Below, in pieces: positions 1 through 9,255 of a DNA stretch of 46,356 bases. This DNA comes from Acidimicrobiaceae bacterium. Lineage in GTDB: Bacteria; Actinomycetota; Acidimicrobiia; Acidimicrobiales; Aldehydirespiratoraceae. Under the pieces are notes generated by a model that saw nothing but the letters and a program-made list of their open reading frames with translations, searched no databases and had not been told where the DNA came from. Position 1 is the stretch's first letter. The number at the start of each line of letters is the position of its first letter. The stretch spans positions 1 to 46,356 of the forward strand of contig JAPOYA010000034.1 in the NCBI GenBank assembly GCA_026706815.1, in the 5' to 3' direction. The position numbers were made by a program, and so were the translations under genes.

Positions 1-48
1 CGCCTCGAAATCAGGGTCATTGGAGACCTTGAACACGTCCGCCAGCCA
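1..48 (-). pseudogene. Possible IS630-type transposase fragment
   Basis: In a frame different from that of the adjoining IS5 transposase, the last 48 bases read WLADVFKVSNDPDFEA. This resembles the segment FKxSxDPxFEAKVxDVVGLYL that lies before the first catalytic Asp in IS630-family transposases. It suggests one insertion sequence was inserted into or joined with another, with the junction near positions 48-60. Only about 16 residues are visible, so a frameshift inside one degenerate transposase is the alternative. Confidence 0.35.
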
Positions 49-59
49 CGGGCGGTCTT

Positions 60-638
60 GGCCACGGGGTCGCCGGCGTAGCCGCGGTCGAGGTGGATGG
101 TCTCTATGTCTGCGATCAGGCCGCTGTCAGCAACAGAGGCCAAGGTGGGCTCCAGCAATAACGAGTCGTGCTGGTTGGCGCCACCGATCGCCCAGCCGAC
201 CGGGATGCCGCAGCGGTCTGTCGCGATTGACCACTTCCATCCGAGTTTGCCTCTGTCTACAGGGCTTTTGCCGGTCCCGGAGCCTCCGCATGGGGCTTTG
301 TGCATCGACCCGTCCACACAGACCTCGGACACATCAAGGCCCACGATCCGGTCAAAGGCCTCCAGAGCCTCACGGCACAGTTCATCGAACACACCCGCCT
401 GTGCCCACTCGTCGCGCCGGGCCCTGAGGGTCGTGTCCGACACACGCCGATCTGAAATCGCCTCGACGCTGGTCCAGGACGCGCCGGTCGCCAACCGGAT
501 CAGCAACGCCTGAAAACACAACCGGTCCGGGACCCGCGGCCGGTGACAACCCAAAGGATGCGGCCGATCCCGCACAGGCAACAAGCCCTGCACCGCCTCC
601 CACACAGCATCTACCACCTCCAGGCCGAACGCGCGCAT
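60..638 (-). mobile_element. IS5-family transposase, partial
   Basis: DDE transposase of an IS5-type insertion sequence, reading from an ATG at 638 preceded by a strong GGAGG-type ribosome site. The N-terminal part resembles the DUF4096 helix-turn-helix region (residues about 1-75). It is followed by the DDE domain with CVDGSMHKAPCGG, which supplies the first Asp, a GKLGWKWSIATD block and HLDRGYAGDP, which supplies the second Asp. The family is normally about 270-290 residues. Here recognisable similarity stops just after HLDRGYAGDP near position 60, although the frame stays open to the window edge, so the catalytic Glu is not seen. The 3' part is therefore either lost at a junction or outside the window. 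The element's terminal repeat was not identified. Confidence 0.75.
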
Positions 639-927
639 AATGACAGATACCTCCACCTAGTCGTTGTTGTTAGAGGCCCCCGACATAAAAGCCGGGACAA
701 CACAACGACAGGTGGATGGTCACCTATCCGCGCGCGCTCTAAGGTGGAACATGGTCGCCCGTTTCTGGAACGGACCCACAGCTGAAGCATGTGCTGCCTA
801 GTCGCTCATCGCAAAAAAGATCGAATCGTTTCATCCCTCGCCTCTCAGTTCCTCTGGTTGGCCCGATGGAATTGGATCGGAACCTGCCCACGAACTTCAT
901 TGAGTACTTTAGTGCCTTCCATCTGCA
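639..927. other. Intergenic, no gene recognised
   Basis: Between the IS5 transposase start and the end of the methylase gene. The first part (about 660-710) has imperfect inverted sequences, gtcgttgttgtt facing acaacacaacgac, that might be the outer end of the insertion sequence. No convincing gene, promoter or RNA was seen in the remainder. Confidence 0.4.
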
Positions 928-3900
928 TCACGGTTTGGGGGATTTGCGGTTGGCGGGGGTGGGGGTAGGGAGGTCAGAGGCGGGGATCAGGGGGCCCGAG
1001 ACGATCTCATTCAGGAGTTCGGTGGCTTGGGGGGTGACCTCGATGGTGTGCTCGATGATGGATAGGACTAGGAGCAGTTCGTTGGTCTGGGTCCAGCGGG
1101 TGGGCCGGATGTCGTCTAGGGGGCTGGACTTTCTGCCTTTGCGGTTCTTCATTCGGTAGCTGAGCCATGAGCGAAGGACTTTTAGTCCAGATACTTCGAA
1201 GTCCCATGCTTCGGGGCTGATGGGAGCGAAGACGCCGGTTCCTACCGTTAGGCGCTGGGTTTCGGGGTCGTAGTGGAACGCATCGGGCATGTCTTCTACG
1301 GGGGTGATCTCTTTGGATTGTCCCTCGGGGAGGCGGGAGTGTGCTGCGGGTGCGAAGCGTTCGCCCCAGTTGTGCCACCAGAGGAGGTCGCGGCCGAGTG
1401 CCACTGCCTGCTCAAAGAGGGCGGAGTTGGCCGTGATCGGCACATGGATCGGGCCTTTTGCTTCGGCTAGTTCGTCGTCGAAACGCTCGCTGAATGCGGA
1501 GGTTCCGCCTAGAGCATAGACATAGGCGATGAGGTCTTCCGCGCCGACTTCGGCACCCAGTTGCTTGCTCAGCGTGGTGAGAAGGTCTTGGGTGACGTTG
1601 GGTGTCCTACCACTTGGGTCCCGGTAAAACGGCATGATGTTCTTGGCACCGTAGGAACCTCGGAAGTGGTGTAGGTCGGGAACGTAAGGCGTGGCTGTGA
1701 GCACCGGGCCTTGGCCGAGGTTGGTTGAAGTCAAGCTAGTAAGGAACACTTGCTTTGAACCTCGCACGCTCCAGAGATCTGGTCCTGCGCGGTCGATCAG
1801 GCGGTGGTCGGCAATGATCCATTGGCGGTTGAAGCTTCTGTAGCCGTACCGCTCGTAGCCTTCGGGTTCATCGCCGACATCAAGGTGTTCGACTGAGGGC
1901 AGCTTGGTACCAGTCGAGAGGAGTGGCAGGGGTTGGCTCGTCGTCTTCTGACCCCATTTGGTGTCGATGAAGAGTTCGTTGCGGATACGCGGCACCACCG
2001 AAATCAACTCTTGCCACCGGTGTTTCAGCGGCACTCTGACTTCGCTGATAGGCCACGTTCGGCCGAGCTTGCATCCCGAGCGAATCCATGGGAATAGGTC
2101 AGTGATTTTAGGCCAATCGTAGTACTGGCTTTCGCTGCGGGGCACCATTCGGTCCAAGCTCACACCGGAGACCTCGTCCGATATGTCATCAAGCTCAAGT
2201 TGGCACAAATGGTCAAGTTTCTCAGCTCGTGTACCCGTGATCCTAAAGTAGCGGACCCGGCACCCACCGGTGCAATGCATCCCGGTGCGAACGCCCACGG
2301 CTATGGCGACCGGGGTTTGGATGTCGAAGATATTGTCCTCCTTACGTGCCCCGCGACCCTCACCCCCGAGATCGACGATCCACAACTCATCAAACGTGTT
2401 TCGCAGCAGATCGCGTACTCCGCCCATTGAGATGCCGTCAAGGTAGGAGGAAGCGGTGATGAAGGCTACGACGCCGGGGCCCGGTGGTAGTTCCGTTGCC
2501 TGCCATATAGCCCAGCGCCAGAAGTAGACGTAGTCGTTGTAGACGTTTTTCAGGTGGTGGCCGAGGTCGGCGGCCTTCATCGGTTCGAGCACGGTTTTGA
2601 TGAGTGGTTCGATGCCAGCGGTTCCGTGGCGGACCACACCCCCCTTGCGTCTGCCAGTGTCTCCAGCGGAACGCTGCTCGCGGTCGTATGGCGGGTTGCC
2701 GACTACTACGGTGAATCGCTCGTTGTCTTTGAGCTCAGCGGCCCGTTCGCCCTCTTCCGCCACAGGGTCGCTCATGATTGCGAACTGGCCTTGACGGGCA
2801 GCGTGCTCAAGCGTATCCGTGAGAAGTATCTGGATCGCAGCGTCGCCGTCGTTCGCACCGACATCGTGCAGTTCAAGCGCGACTTTGAGGTGGGCGATGG
2901 TGTAAGGCGCAAGCATCAGTTCGAACGCGTGCATCGACTCCAGCACATGCTCGCGCAAGTGTTTCTGCCAACCGACCGGGTCGCGGGACTCTTCGAACGA
3001 CTTGCGCGCCCGGCGCAGCCATTCCACAAGGAACGTCCCGGTTCCGGTGGCCGGATCAACCATAGACACAAAGCGCCTGTTTGGATCAATGCCTCGTGGC
3101 ACTTCGAAACCGTTGCGTTGAGCCACATCCCGCCACAGAGCGTCGTCGGCTATCCCCAGTGGTAGACCGAATCGGGATCGCAGGACTTCGTCGACCATTC
3201 GTACAATGAACTCAACGGCAGGTTGCGGGGTGTAGAAAGCACCGGCGTCAGCGCGCATCTTGGAGTCGTACTGTTTGAGGAACTCCTCGTAGAAGTGGAT
3301 GACCGGGTCACCGCCTTTGGCTGTGGAGCCGATCTGGTCGAGGATGTGCTCCACGTTGGTCACCCGGAGGTCGGCAGCGAGTTGAGGGAGGTCGCTGCCA
3401 GGCAGATCGAGTTCCACAGCTTGATCGTGAACCTGCTCAAAGAATGCTTCGAGAAACGGGTTGCCGAGTGGGACCGTTGAGAAGATCGGCGAGGAGCCGA
3501 AGTCTTCAGGGTTGGATACCCTGCTGCTCAAGGTTCCGTACACGAGAGTTTGAGCGCACATGTCGGCAAAGCTCTCCCGGGTGACGTTGCCGACTAGCTG
3601 CGATCTGATCTCGCCCATCAACCCAGAGAATGGTGTCGATGTGGTTCGGCCTCCGGCCAAGAGGTCGGTGTCGATGTTGCTACTGCTGTCTCCTTGCCCG
3701 TTAGCTTCCCGAGCCCGCTCTCGAACAAGCTCCTCCAAAATCTGGTCTCTCAAGTCACGAGCTGTCTTGGCCATTCGTTCGGCAAGACGCGCTGAGTCTT
3801 TGATTGCTTGGCCGACCGGTAGTTTGAATGCCTCTCTCCAGCCCGTTCGCCATGACGCCGTGTCATCGTCTTTAGGCCAGGCCAAATTGGGTAGAAGTTC

Positions 3901-4413
3901 GTTGCGGAGGCGGCCTAGATGAGCATTAGGCGACTGAGTTGGGCGCCACGACAGCGAGAGGAAATCCGCCGATTGTGCAGTGCTACCGCGAAAGGCGAGC
4001 AGGTGCACTTCTAGGGAGTCGCCATCGCCGGTTAACACCACAAACAGCAGGTCATCAAGCCGCCAAGTCCATTTTGTCGGACTTTGGCGTTTTTGTTGAA
4101 CAAGAGCCAGTAGCAACCGACGGATCTGTGTCCTAGGCAGTTTCGGTCCACCGAACTCCAAGAAGAACACCCCCCACGGTTGTCCCGTGACCAGCGGGCG
4201 CATCTGTTGGAACCGGTTCAGATCCTTGAGTCGCTGCTCGGGGATACCCAGTTCGCTGGGGTGCCAATCGAAGGTAATGTCACTCAGCTCGTCCTCAAGA
4301 GACGATGCGTCGAGCGGCCACCCCAATTCGTCGACGAAGTACTCGCAGACATCTGAGAACGTACGGACGTTGCGCAAGAATTCAACATGATCAGACTGGA
4401 TTGGGCCGTTCAT
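928..4413 (-). CDS. N6-adenine DNA methylase of a restriction/defence-type pair
   Basis: A 1161-residue protein with a gamma-class adenine methylase core. The AdoMet-binding motif I is DPATGTGTFLVEW (about residues 452-464) and the catalytic motif IV is VVGNPPYD (about 571-578). They are preceded by the GAFYTPQPAVEFIV segment (about 392-405) typical of type I, ISP and Eco57I-like methylases. The long N-terminal region (1-370) and the C-terminal region (about 750-1161), probably target recognition, show no domain I can name. The start chosen is ATG at 4413. It overlaps the upstream helicase stop as TGATG, and a TTG at 4431 is the less likely alternative. With the coupled PLD-helicase it probably forms a modification plus nuclease/translocase defence system, in which this subunit would mark or recognise DNA. 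It has no PD-(D/E)xK nuclease motif that I can see. Confidence 0.82.
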   Translation of the reverse strand: MNGPIQSDHVEFLRNVRTFSDVCEYFVDELGWPLDASSLEDELSDITFDWHPSELGIPEQRLKDLNRFQQMRPLVTGQPWGVFFLEFGGPKLPRTQIRRLLLALVQQKRQSPTKWTWRLDDLLFVVLTGDGDSLEVHLLAFRGSTAQSADFLSLSWRPTQSPNAHLGRLRNELLPNLAWPKDDDTASWRTGWREAFKLPVGQAIKDSARLAERMAKTARDLRDQILEELVRERAREANGQGDSSSNIDTDLLAGGRTTSTPFSGLMGEIRSQLVGNVTRESFADMCAQTLVYGTLSSRVSNPEDFGSSPIFSTVPLGNPFLEAFFEQVHDQAVELDLPGSDLPQLAADLRVTNVEHILDQIGSTAKGGDPVIHFYEEFLKQYDSKMRADAGAFYTPQPAVEFIVRMVDEVLRSRFGLPLGIADDALWRDVAQRNGFEVPRGIDPNRRFVSMVDPATGTGTFLVEWLRRARKSFEESRDPVGWQKHLREHVLESMHAFELMLAPYTIAHLKVALELHDVGANDGDAAIQILLTDTLEHAARQGQFAIMSDPVAEEGERAAELKDNERFTVVVGNPPYDREQRSAGDTGRRKGGVVRHGTAGIEPLIKTVLEPMKAADLGHHLKNVYNDYVYFWRWAIWQATELPPGPGVVAFITASSYLDGISMGGVRDLLRNTFDELWIVDLGGEGRGARKEDNIFDIQTPVAIAVGVRTGMHCTGGCRVRYFRITGTRAEKLDHLCQLELDDISDEVSGVSLDRMVPRSESQYYDWPKITDLFPWIRSGCKLGRTWPISEVRVPLKHRWQELISVVPRIRNELFIDTKWGQKTTSQPLPLLSTGTKLPSVEHLDVGDEPEGYERYGYRSFNRQWIIADHRLIDRAGPDLWSVRGSKQVFLTSLTSTNLGQGPVLTATPYVPDLHHFRGSYGAKNIMPFYRDPSGRTPNVTQDLLTTLSKQLGAEVGAEDLIAYVYALGGTSAFSERFDDELAEAKGPIHVPITANSALFEQAVALGRDLLWWHNWGERFAPAAHSRLPEGQSKEITPVEDMPDAFHYDPETQRLTVGTGVFAPISPEAWDFEVSGLKVLRSWLSYRMKNRKGRKSSPLDDIRPTRWTQTNELLLVLSIIEHTIEVTPQATELLNEIVSGPLIPASDLPTPTPANRKSPKP

Positions 4414-7400
4414 CAGTTCAGTTCCATCCAACAGCGCAAAGTTGGAGTTGGGGCGTCAATGGGGGCGTTGACCTGTTTGAGGTAGGTGTTACGCACATGG
4501 CGCAGGACCTTATCGCGGACCTCCGTTAGGGTTCCGCGTGCGGTAGAGCAGCGACGAGGAGTATTGGGCTTGGATCGAATGCTGGCAACTATCTCGTCGG
4601 GAGATTCGATGATCGTGTCGTCGTCAAGGTTGTAGAGATACCAGCGAGTAGGACCCGCCTCCAGCGTGAAAACTCCGCAGTCAGAGTCAAGAGCAGGGAG
4701 CGAATAGCACAAGAAAACTCCCTGTAGACCCTTTGCGAGCTTCCTGCGGCCCGAGAAGACCGAACCAGGTAATCCGTCAAGACGCTCCGCCAACTCGGGA
4801 TAGCGCTGAAGGAGTGCTTGGTACTCCAGATGCATCTCTTCCACAGTGGTGGGGGTACCCTCGTAGTTGGCGTTGAACTCTCGCAACGGGTCGTAGTCGT
4901 CATCAGGTCGAAGCAGTTTGCGGCCCTCGATGCCGAGCGTGCTCGAGATGAGCAGGGCCTTGCCGGTGACCCGCTCGTATAGCTTCAGGATACGTTCGAG
5001 ATCGTCTGGCGGAAGGAAGTTCCAGTACCGCACCATGCCCCGGTCGGCGGCTGATTCTGGGTGGTCATCGGTTAGGCACTTTTCAATCTCAGGACTCATT
5101 CGGCGGTCCACGCGGCCAATTCGTTGCATCAACCGGACGGGATTCCAGTGAAGGTCGTAGTTGACCAATCGAGTGGCGTCTTGGAGATTGAGGCCTTCAG
5201 AAAGAACATCGGTGGAGATCAGCACTCGGATCTCATCTTGACCTTGGCGGTGTAATTCAGAGGAGTTGGTGCCGTTGTAGTAGGGCGAGAAACGGCGGAT
5301 CACCTCAGCGCGATCCACCGTTGACCCGCCGTCGATTCGGGCGAGACCAGCGACTTGAGCGGCGAAGAGCCGTGACTCCACATAGCGGGCTGTGTCGGCA
5401 AACTCGGTAAACACGAGCACCTTGCGATCTGCCAACTCCTTTGTGCCCAGCAGTCGGATGAGTTTGCGCACCTTGTCGTCCTGATCGGGGGTGATCTGAC
5501 TGATAGCAGCTTGGAACCTGACAATCTCGTCAAGGTCCTCGAACGTCCTCTCGAGGATCGCCGCTACGTCGTAGTCGGCGCGGTCGAGATCGGAAACCGC
5601 CTCCAGCAGTTCCTGAGGGACGACATCCTCGTCGGCGTCGTCATCTTCGGTGTTTGTGCCTTCGAGATCAAACTCCAATTGGACCTCTGGGCGATAGCCG
5701 ATTACTTCCGCGTGCTGACGCTTCCAGAGGTCCAGTCGGTCCTTTTCTGCTCCCGGTTCACAATGGACAACCGCGAAAGCGAGCAACTTGCGCAGCAGTC
5801 GATCGAGTGATTTCTCAAACGCGTAGACCGAGCTTTCGAACCGCTTCAAAAACATCGTGCGTATGAGACCAACTACCTGGCGCTGGCGGTTTTCCTCGAG
5901 CGGGTTGATGTCGTCGGGGCCGATGTAGTGGGCGAGCGGGTAATACATAGCCAGCGAGAAGAGCGGCTGCTGGCGTTGAAACGCCGTCTCGAACATGTCG
6001 AGAACCTGCCCGTACGAGGATCTGATCGAATAGTCGGCAACTTGAGGCGGCTTGCGCTCGGGGAAGGCGGCAGACTCGCCCCGCTCCTGTATCTGGCTGG
6101 CCTTGGCGTAGGAGCGGCTGCGTTGCACCACCAGCGCGCTGAACACCTCATCTGCGGCTAACGCATCGCGGGCCTCAGGAGTCATCCCCTCGGCGAGAAC
6201 CGAACCGACGCGCTCGGAGCTCTCGCTCGGATCACTACTTCTGAGAGAACTCTGTAAGGCGCGTTCCTTGACGTTGAAGTGCGCGGAGAGGTTGTTTACT
6301 CCGAGGCTGTCAGAAAAGAAGGCTTCGTCACCGCGGGTGAACAACTCGGTCATGTGGCGGAAATCAGCGAGCCGGTTGTTGACAGGCGTGGCTGTCAACA
6401 AGAACAACATCTTTGAGCGTTGAGAGCTGTCCAGCATGTCGTAGAGGCGGTAGTACCGAGAACGACGGTCTAGGTCGTCATCGGTTCCTTGCCCAATGTC
6501 GGAGCCGTTGCTGCGAGTGCCGCGACTTCCCCGATTGCGAAAATGGTGGGCTTCATCAACTATCACCGCGTCAGCGAGATCTGTGATGCGCTCAAACCTC
6601 TCGGGGAAGTCGCCGCCACGTCCCAAATCGGTATGGCTGAAAACGCTGAGGCTAGAGAAGTCAGCACTTCCCCCCACACCGCCTATGTGGGGCAGCCAGC
6701 GTTGTAGATGCGGTTCCCACACTCCCTCACGAGCAGCTTTGGGCGCGAACAACACCACCCTTTTGTTCTCGTGCAACACCAGCCGTTCGATCAGCATCAG
6801 TCCCACGAAGGTCTTACCGAGACCCACGCCGTCGCATAAAAACGCCCCGCCGTAACGGCGGGCAATTTTCATCAGCGACCAGTAGGCCTCGTGCTGGTAG
6901 CGGTCGAGATGACCGAACATCTTGGAGCGCGATTCGTCCCACTCACCAGCGGTCAACTCGCGGCCCCGGAAGAACTCGTGCATCGCCTTCGCATAGACGT
7001 CAAATGGCGAATACTCGGCGGTGTGGCGCTTGATTGTCTGCAACACATCAGCAGTCACATCCTCCGCATCGGCCCAATGAGTGTCGAACCAGTCTTGAAG
7101 CTGGGCCACCTCCCGCCCGCTCTGAACCTGAATATTCAACTCAATGTTGCGAGTGAGCCCTGCGCTCGTGAAATTGCTGGAACCGACCAGTGCTTGTGCA
7201 CCGACGACATCGAACTTGGCGTGGGTGATGTAGGTCTTGGCATGGAATTTGTCGCGCCTGTACACCCTGCACTCAATCCGCCCTTCGGCTATCGCCTCTA
7301 CGACTGCCTCAACACCCTCAAGGAACGGATTGGGTCCCTTTTCTTGTTCCAAGCTCTCGTTGAGCCGCTCTACACGTTTCCGAAGCGCTTCAGTGAACAC

Positions 7401-7622
7401 TGCCTTAGTGCGGAGCGACACCTCGTCGCCCATCAGCAGTCGGATCTTCTCAAGTTTCTGCCAGTCGCCGTCCAGCGCAAGCAGAGATCCGATTTCGAAG
7501 AAACCCGTGGCGATGTCGAAGGACCGGGCCAAGTCGCTCCACTGGCGAAGGTACTCCAGTCCTGTCCAACCCGAGACGCTGTTGTCGACGATGAAAAGGC
7601 CCCCACCGTCTGTTTCGCTCAC
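4413..7622 (-). CDS. PLD-nuclease / SNF2-type helicase fusion
   Basis: A 1069-residue protein starting at GTG 7622. The N-terminal phospholipase D-like nuclease domain has the HxK catalytic signature in KFHAKTYI (residues 126-133), followed by VGSSNFTSAGL (about 146-156). A superfamily 2 SNF2/DEAH helicase follows: Walker A GVGLGKT (265-271), DEAH (356-359), TATPVNN (about 409-415), then motif IV FTEFADTARYVE, motif V STDVLSEGLNLQ and motif VI QRIGRVDRR. Only one copy of the PLD catalytic motif is visible, so a dimer may be needed for cleavage. The stop overlaps the methylase start, so the two proteins should be made together. The combination resembles parts of DISARM (drmD/drmC/drmMI) and BREX but lacks their other genes, so it is better treated as a two-gene methylase/PLD-helicase defence system. 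Confidence 0.85.
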   Translation of the reverse strand: MSETDGGGLFIVDNSVSGWTGLEYLRQWSDLARSFDIATGFFEIGSLLALDGDWQKLEKIRLLMGDEVSLRTKAVFTEALRKRVERLNESLEQEKGPNPFLEGVEAVVEAIAEGRIECRVYRRDKFHAKTYITHAKFDVVGAQALVGSSNFTSAGLTRNIELNIQVQSGREVAQLQDWFDTHWADAEDVTADVLQTIKRHTAEYSPFDVYAKAMHEFFRGRELTAGEWDESRSKMFGHLDRYQHEAYWSLMKIARRYGGAFLCDGVGLGKTFVGLMLIERLVLHENKRVVLFAPKAAREGVWEPHLQRWLPHIGGVGGSADFSSLSVFSHTDLGRGGDFPERFERITDLADAVIVDEAHHFRNRGSRGTRSNGSDIGQGTDDDLDRRSRYYRLYDMLDSSQRSKMLFLLTATPVNNRLADFRHMTELFTRGDEAFFSDSLGVNNLSAHFNVKERALQSSLRSSDPSESSERVGSVLAEGMTPEARDALAADEVFSALVVQRSRSYAKASQIQERGESAAFPERKPPQVADYSIRSSYGQVLDMFETAFQRQQPLFSLAMYYPLAHYIGPDDINPLEENRQRQVVGLIRTMFLKRFESSVYAFEKSLDRLLRKLLAFAVVHCEPGAEKDRLDLWKRQHAEVIGYRPEVQLEFDLEGTNTEDDDADEDVVPQELLEAVSDLDRADYDVAAILERTFEDLDEIVRFQAAISQITPDQDDKVRKLIRLLGTKELADRKVLVFTEFADTARYVESRLFAAQVAGLARIDGGSTVDRAEVIRRFSPYYNGTNSSELHRQGQDEIRVLISTDVLSEGLNLQDATRLVNYDLHWNPVRLMQRIGRVDRRMSPEIEKCLTDDHPESAADRGMVRYWNFLPPDDLERILKLYERVTGKALLISSTLGIEGRKLLRPDDDYDPLREFNANYEGTPTTVEEMHLEYQALLQRYPELAERLDGLPGSVFSGRRKLAKGLQGVFLCYSLPALDSDCGVFTLEAGPTRWYLYNLDDDTIIESPDEIVASIRSKPNTPRRCSTARGTLTEVRDKVLRHVRNTYLKQVNAPIDAPTPTLRCWMELN

Positions 7623-7708
7623 GCCGGAAACCTTACCCGTCCGATCCGCTTGCCCTCAAGGCGTGCTACTGGGGACGTCGATTGTTGAGGAGTCGGTCCG
7701 TTGAGGGC

Positions 7709-8011
7709 TTACGGAAGGATTTCATGACCGCCGATCCGCAACCACTCGATGTGCAATTTGTCGTCGACGATCGGGTCGCCGATTGCAAAAGTTGCGCGGC
7801 CATCGGGAGCCCACGACATCTCGTAAGCGTCTGGAGAGCCGGACAGCTTCTTGACGCGCAGCCCTGAGCGGAACCAGGGGCGTTGCCCTTCTTCCATCTC
7901 CCTCAAATCGTCGATGAAATCCCCTAACCGGGCTCGGAAGCGGTCTGCCTGCTGCGGTGTGAGTCTGCGTTGATCGCGCAAGAACGCTTGCGTCTCGGAG
8001 TGAGTGGGCAA
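7709..8011 (-). CDS. RelE-like toxin of a type II toxin-antitoxin pair
   Basis: A 100-residue protein with the layout of actinobacterial RelE/HigB-like toxins: an N-terminal helical segment FLRDQRRLTPQQADRFRARL, then FRSGLRVKKL, YEMSWAPDGRATFA and the C-terminal HIEWLRIGGHEI, which carries the usual Trp/Arg/His surface. Family members are mRNA interferases or ribosome-dependent nucleases, which is the presumed role here. The start is a TTG at 8011, 11 bases after the antitoxin stop and without a clear ribosome site, so translation may rely on coupling. It follows the small acidic partner on the same strand. Confidence 0.65.
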   Translation of the reverse strand: MPTHSETQAFLRDQRRLTPQQADRFRARLGDFIDDLREMEEGQRPWFRSGLRVKKLSGSPDAYEMSWAPDGRATFAIGDPIVDDKLHIEWLRIGGHEILP

Positions 8012-8022
8012 TGGACGGCCGC

Positions 8023-8226
8023 TTACGCGGTTGAGGTTTCGTTGCGCCTAGCCTCGAGCGCGGCGAGGAATTCCTCGTCGCTGTAGTAGGTGTTGGCGAT
8101 GTCCTCGGGATCCAGGCGCGACCCTTTGCCAGTGCTGGCCTTGAGATCCTCAATAGTCAGAGTTTGCTCCTGCTCTTCTATATCGCCATCGGAGGTGCGC
8201 CCGTGCTGCAAATGCTTTGTGGCCAT
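8023..8226 (-). CDS. Antitoxin-like small protein upstream of RelE-like toxin
   Basis: A 67-residue, acidic, mostly helical protein that starts at ATG 8226 behind AAGGGGA. A longer in-frame start at 8292 lacks a ribosome site. The C-terminal part contains LDPEDIANTYYSDEEFLAALEARR, the kind of amphipathic segment that wraps a toxin. No DNA-binding fold is evident in so short a chain. The antitoxin assignment rests on its size and its position immediately before the RelE-like gene. Confidence 0.55.
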   Translation of the reverse strand: MATKHLQHGRTSDGDIEEQEQTLTIEDLKASTGKGSRLDPEDIANTYYSDEEFLAALEARRNETSTA

Positions 8227-8309
8227 TGCTCGTCCCCTTAGCGCAATGTTGTTTCTAGCGTACTCTGCTAACGCTTGTTCTTGGAATCTCACTGTACACG
8301 ACTGAGCAA

Positions 8310-8339
8310 ACTATACTTGAAAATAATGATAATTCATAA
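8310..8339 (-). promoter_or_regulatory. Possible promoter of the RelE-type pair
   Basis: In an AT-rich pocket (8293-8345) the minus strand reads TTATGA, an 18-base spacer, then TATAGT (8310-8315). This is a fair sigma-70-like promoter about 80 bases upstream of the antitoxin start. No operator palindrome was recognised. Confidence 0.35.
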
Positions 8340-8371
8340 AATATTCTCATCGGATCGCCGAATCGTGAGCG

Positions 8372-9244
8372 CTACCTGTCGCAGATCAGGGAGTGGAGGC
8401 GGGTGAGGCGGGGGGAGATCAGGGTCTTGAGGATCGCCGGGCGGTCGGTGCTGGAGGCTCGAGCGGCTTTGCCCCAGAGGGCACGCCCGACCATGCAGCC
8501 CGCCGCGCCGGCCTCGAGCGCGATCTCGACCTGCGCGAAGAAAGACTCGAAATCGCCGCCTCCCGAAAGCAGTGTCCATGGCATCGGAATCAAAGCGTTC
8601 ATCTCCTCACAGGCGTATAACCAGACGCTGCGATCAGGCTCAAGGGTTGGATCGACAGGGAACGGCAGCTTCAGCAGATGAGGGTCGGCCGCTGCGAACT
8701 GGCGGGCGGTTTCGATGACGACACGGCGCCTGTCGCTGGGACTGTCGAGATCGTAGAACAACGGTTCGAGGACCAGCGGGATTCCGACTCGGCGGCACTC
8801 GGCGATCACCTCTGCGGCAACCGCTCGCTGGTCGGCGGCCAGAGCGCGGTCGGGATGGTATGGCAGCAACAGCTTGGTAGCAGCCGCGCCACTGGCAGCG
8901 GCAGCCTCAACGGACCAGCCGTCGAGCACGGTCGTGGGGGCGGAACCCAACTCGCCGAGGTAACCCTGAGATTCTAGAGCGGCCACGAAACCGACGCCTT
9001 CAGGCAGAGCTCCGGCGTCGGCAACCTGCGGGATCGAATACTCCGGTTCGAGCATCACGCCGGTGGCCATCGGCGCCAGCTCGCGCACGATGTCCGTCTT
9101 CAGGGTGGTGAGCTGATAAGCAGAAACAGCATCGAGATCAGCGGGCGACAAGAACTTGCGCAATGAATCACGATGGTCGATCGCCAACACGCAGAACCTG
9201 CCGTTGTGCGAGATGCCCTCGAGGCTCATGGAAACCAGGCTCAT
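8372..9244 (-). CDS. LacD/IolJ-like class I aldolase of inositol catabolism
   Basis: A 290-residue TIM-barrel aldolase of the LacD/DeoC type. It has CVLAIDHRDSLRKFL near the N terminus, as in tagatose-1,6-bisphosphate aldolase, KLLLPYHPD in the middle and LLKLPFPVD, which holds the likely Schiff-base lysine; LSGGGD follows. As last gene of the iol operon it most likely cleaves 2-deoxy-5-keto-D-gluconate 6-phosphate to dihydroxyacetone phosphate and malonate semialdehyde, the IolJ step. In other bacteria this step is done by a class II aldolase or by a DUF2090 domain fused to IolC, neither of which is present here. The start is taken at ATG 9244, 11 bases after the iolB stop; longer starts would overlap iolB. 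The substrate is inferred from context. Confidence 0.72.
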   Translation of the reverse strand: MSLVSMSLEGISHNGRFCVLAIDHRDSLRKFLSPADLDAVSAYQLTTLKTDIVRELAPMATGVMLEPEYSIPQVADAGALPEGVGFVAALESQGYLGELGSAPTTVLDGWSVEAAAASGAAATKLLLPYHPDRALAADQRAVAAEVIAECRRVGIPLVLEPLFYDLDSPSDRRRVVIETARQFAAADPHLLKLPFPVDPTLEPDRSVWLYACEEMNALIPMPWTLLSGGGDFESFFAQVEIALEAGAAGCMVGRALWGKAARASSTDRPAILKTLISPRLTRLHSLICDR

Positions 9245-9255
9245 CAAGCGATGCT

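Noticed and set aside
4413..4431. TTG 4431 as the methylase start
   Set aside because: It lies inside the helicase gene with no ribosome site, while ATG 4413 gives the usual TGATG coupling.
7652..7708. GCCCTCAA / TTGAGGGC inverted arms between the toxin and helicase genes
   Set aside because: The eight-base arms are about 40 bases apart with no T-run or symmetric operator; too weak to call.
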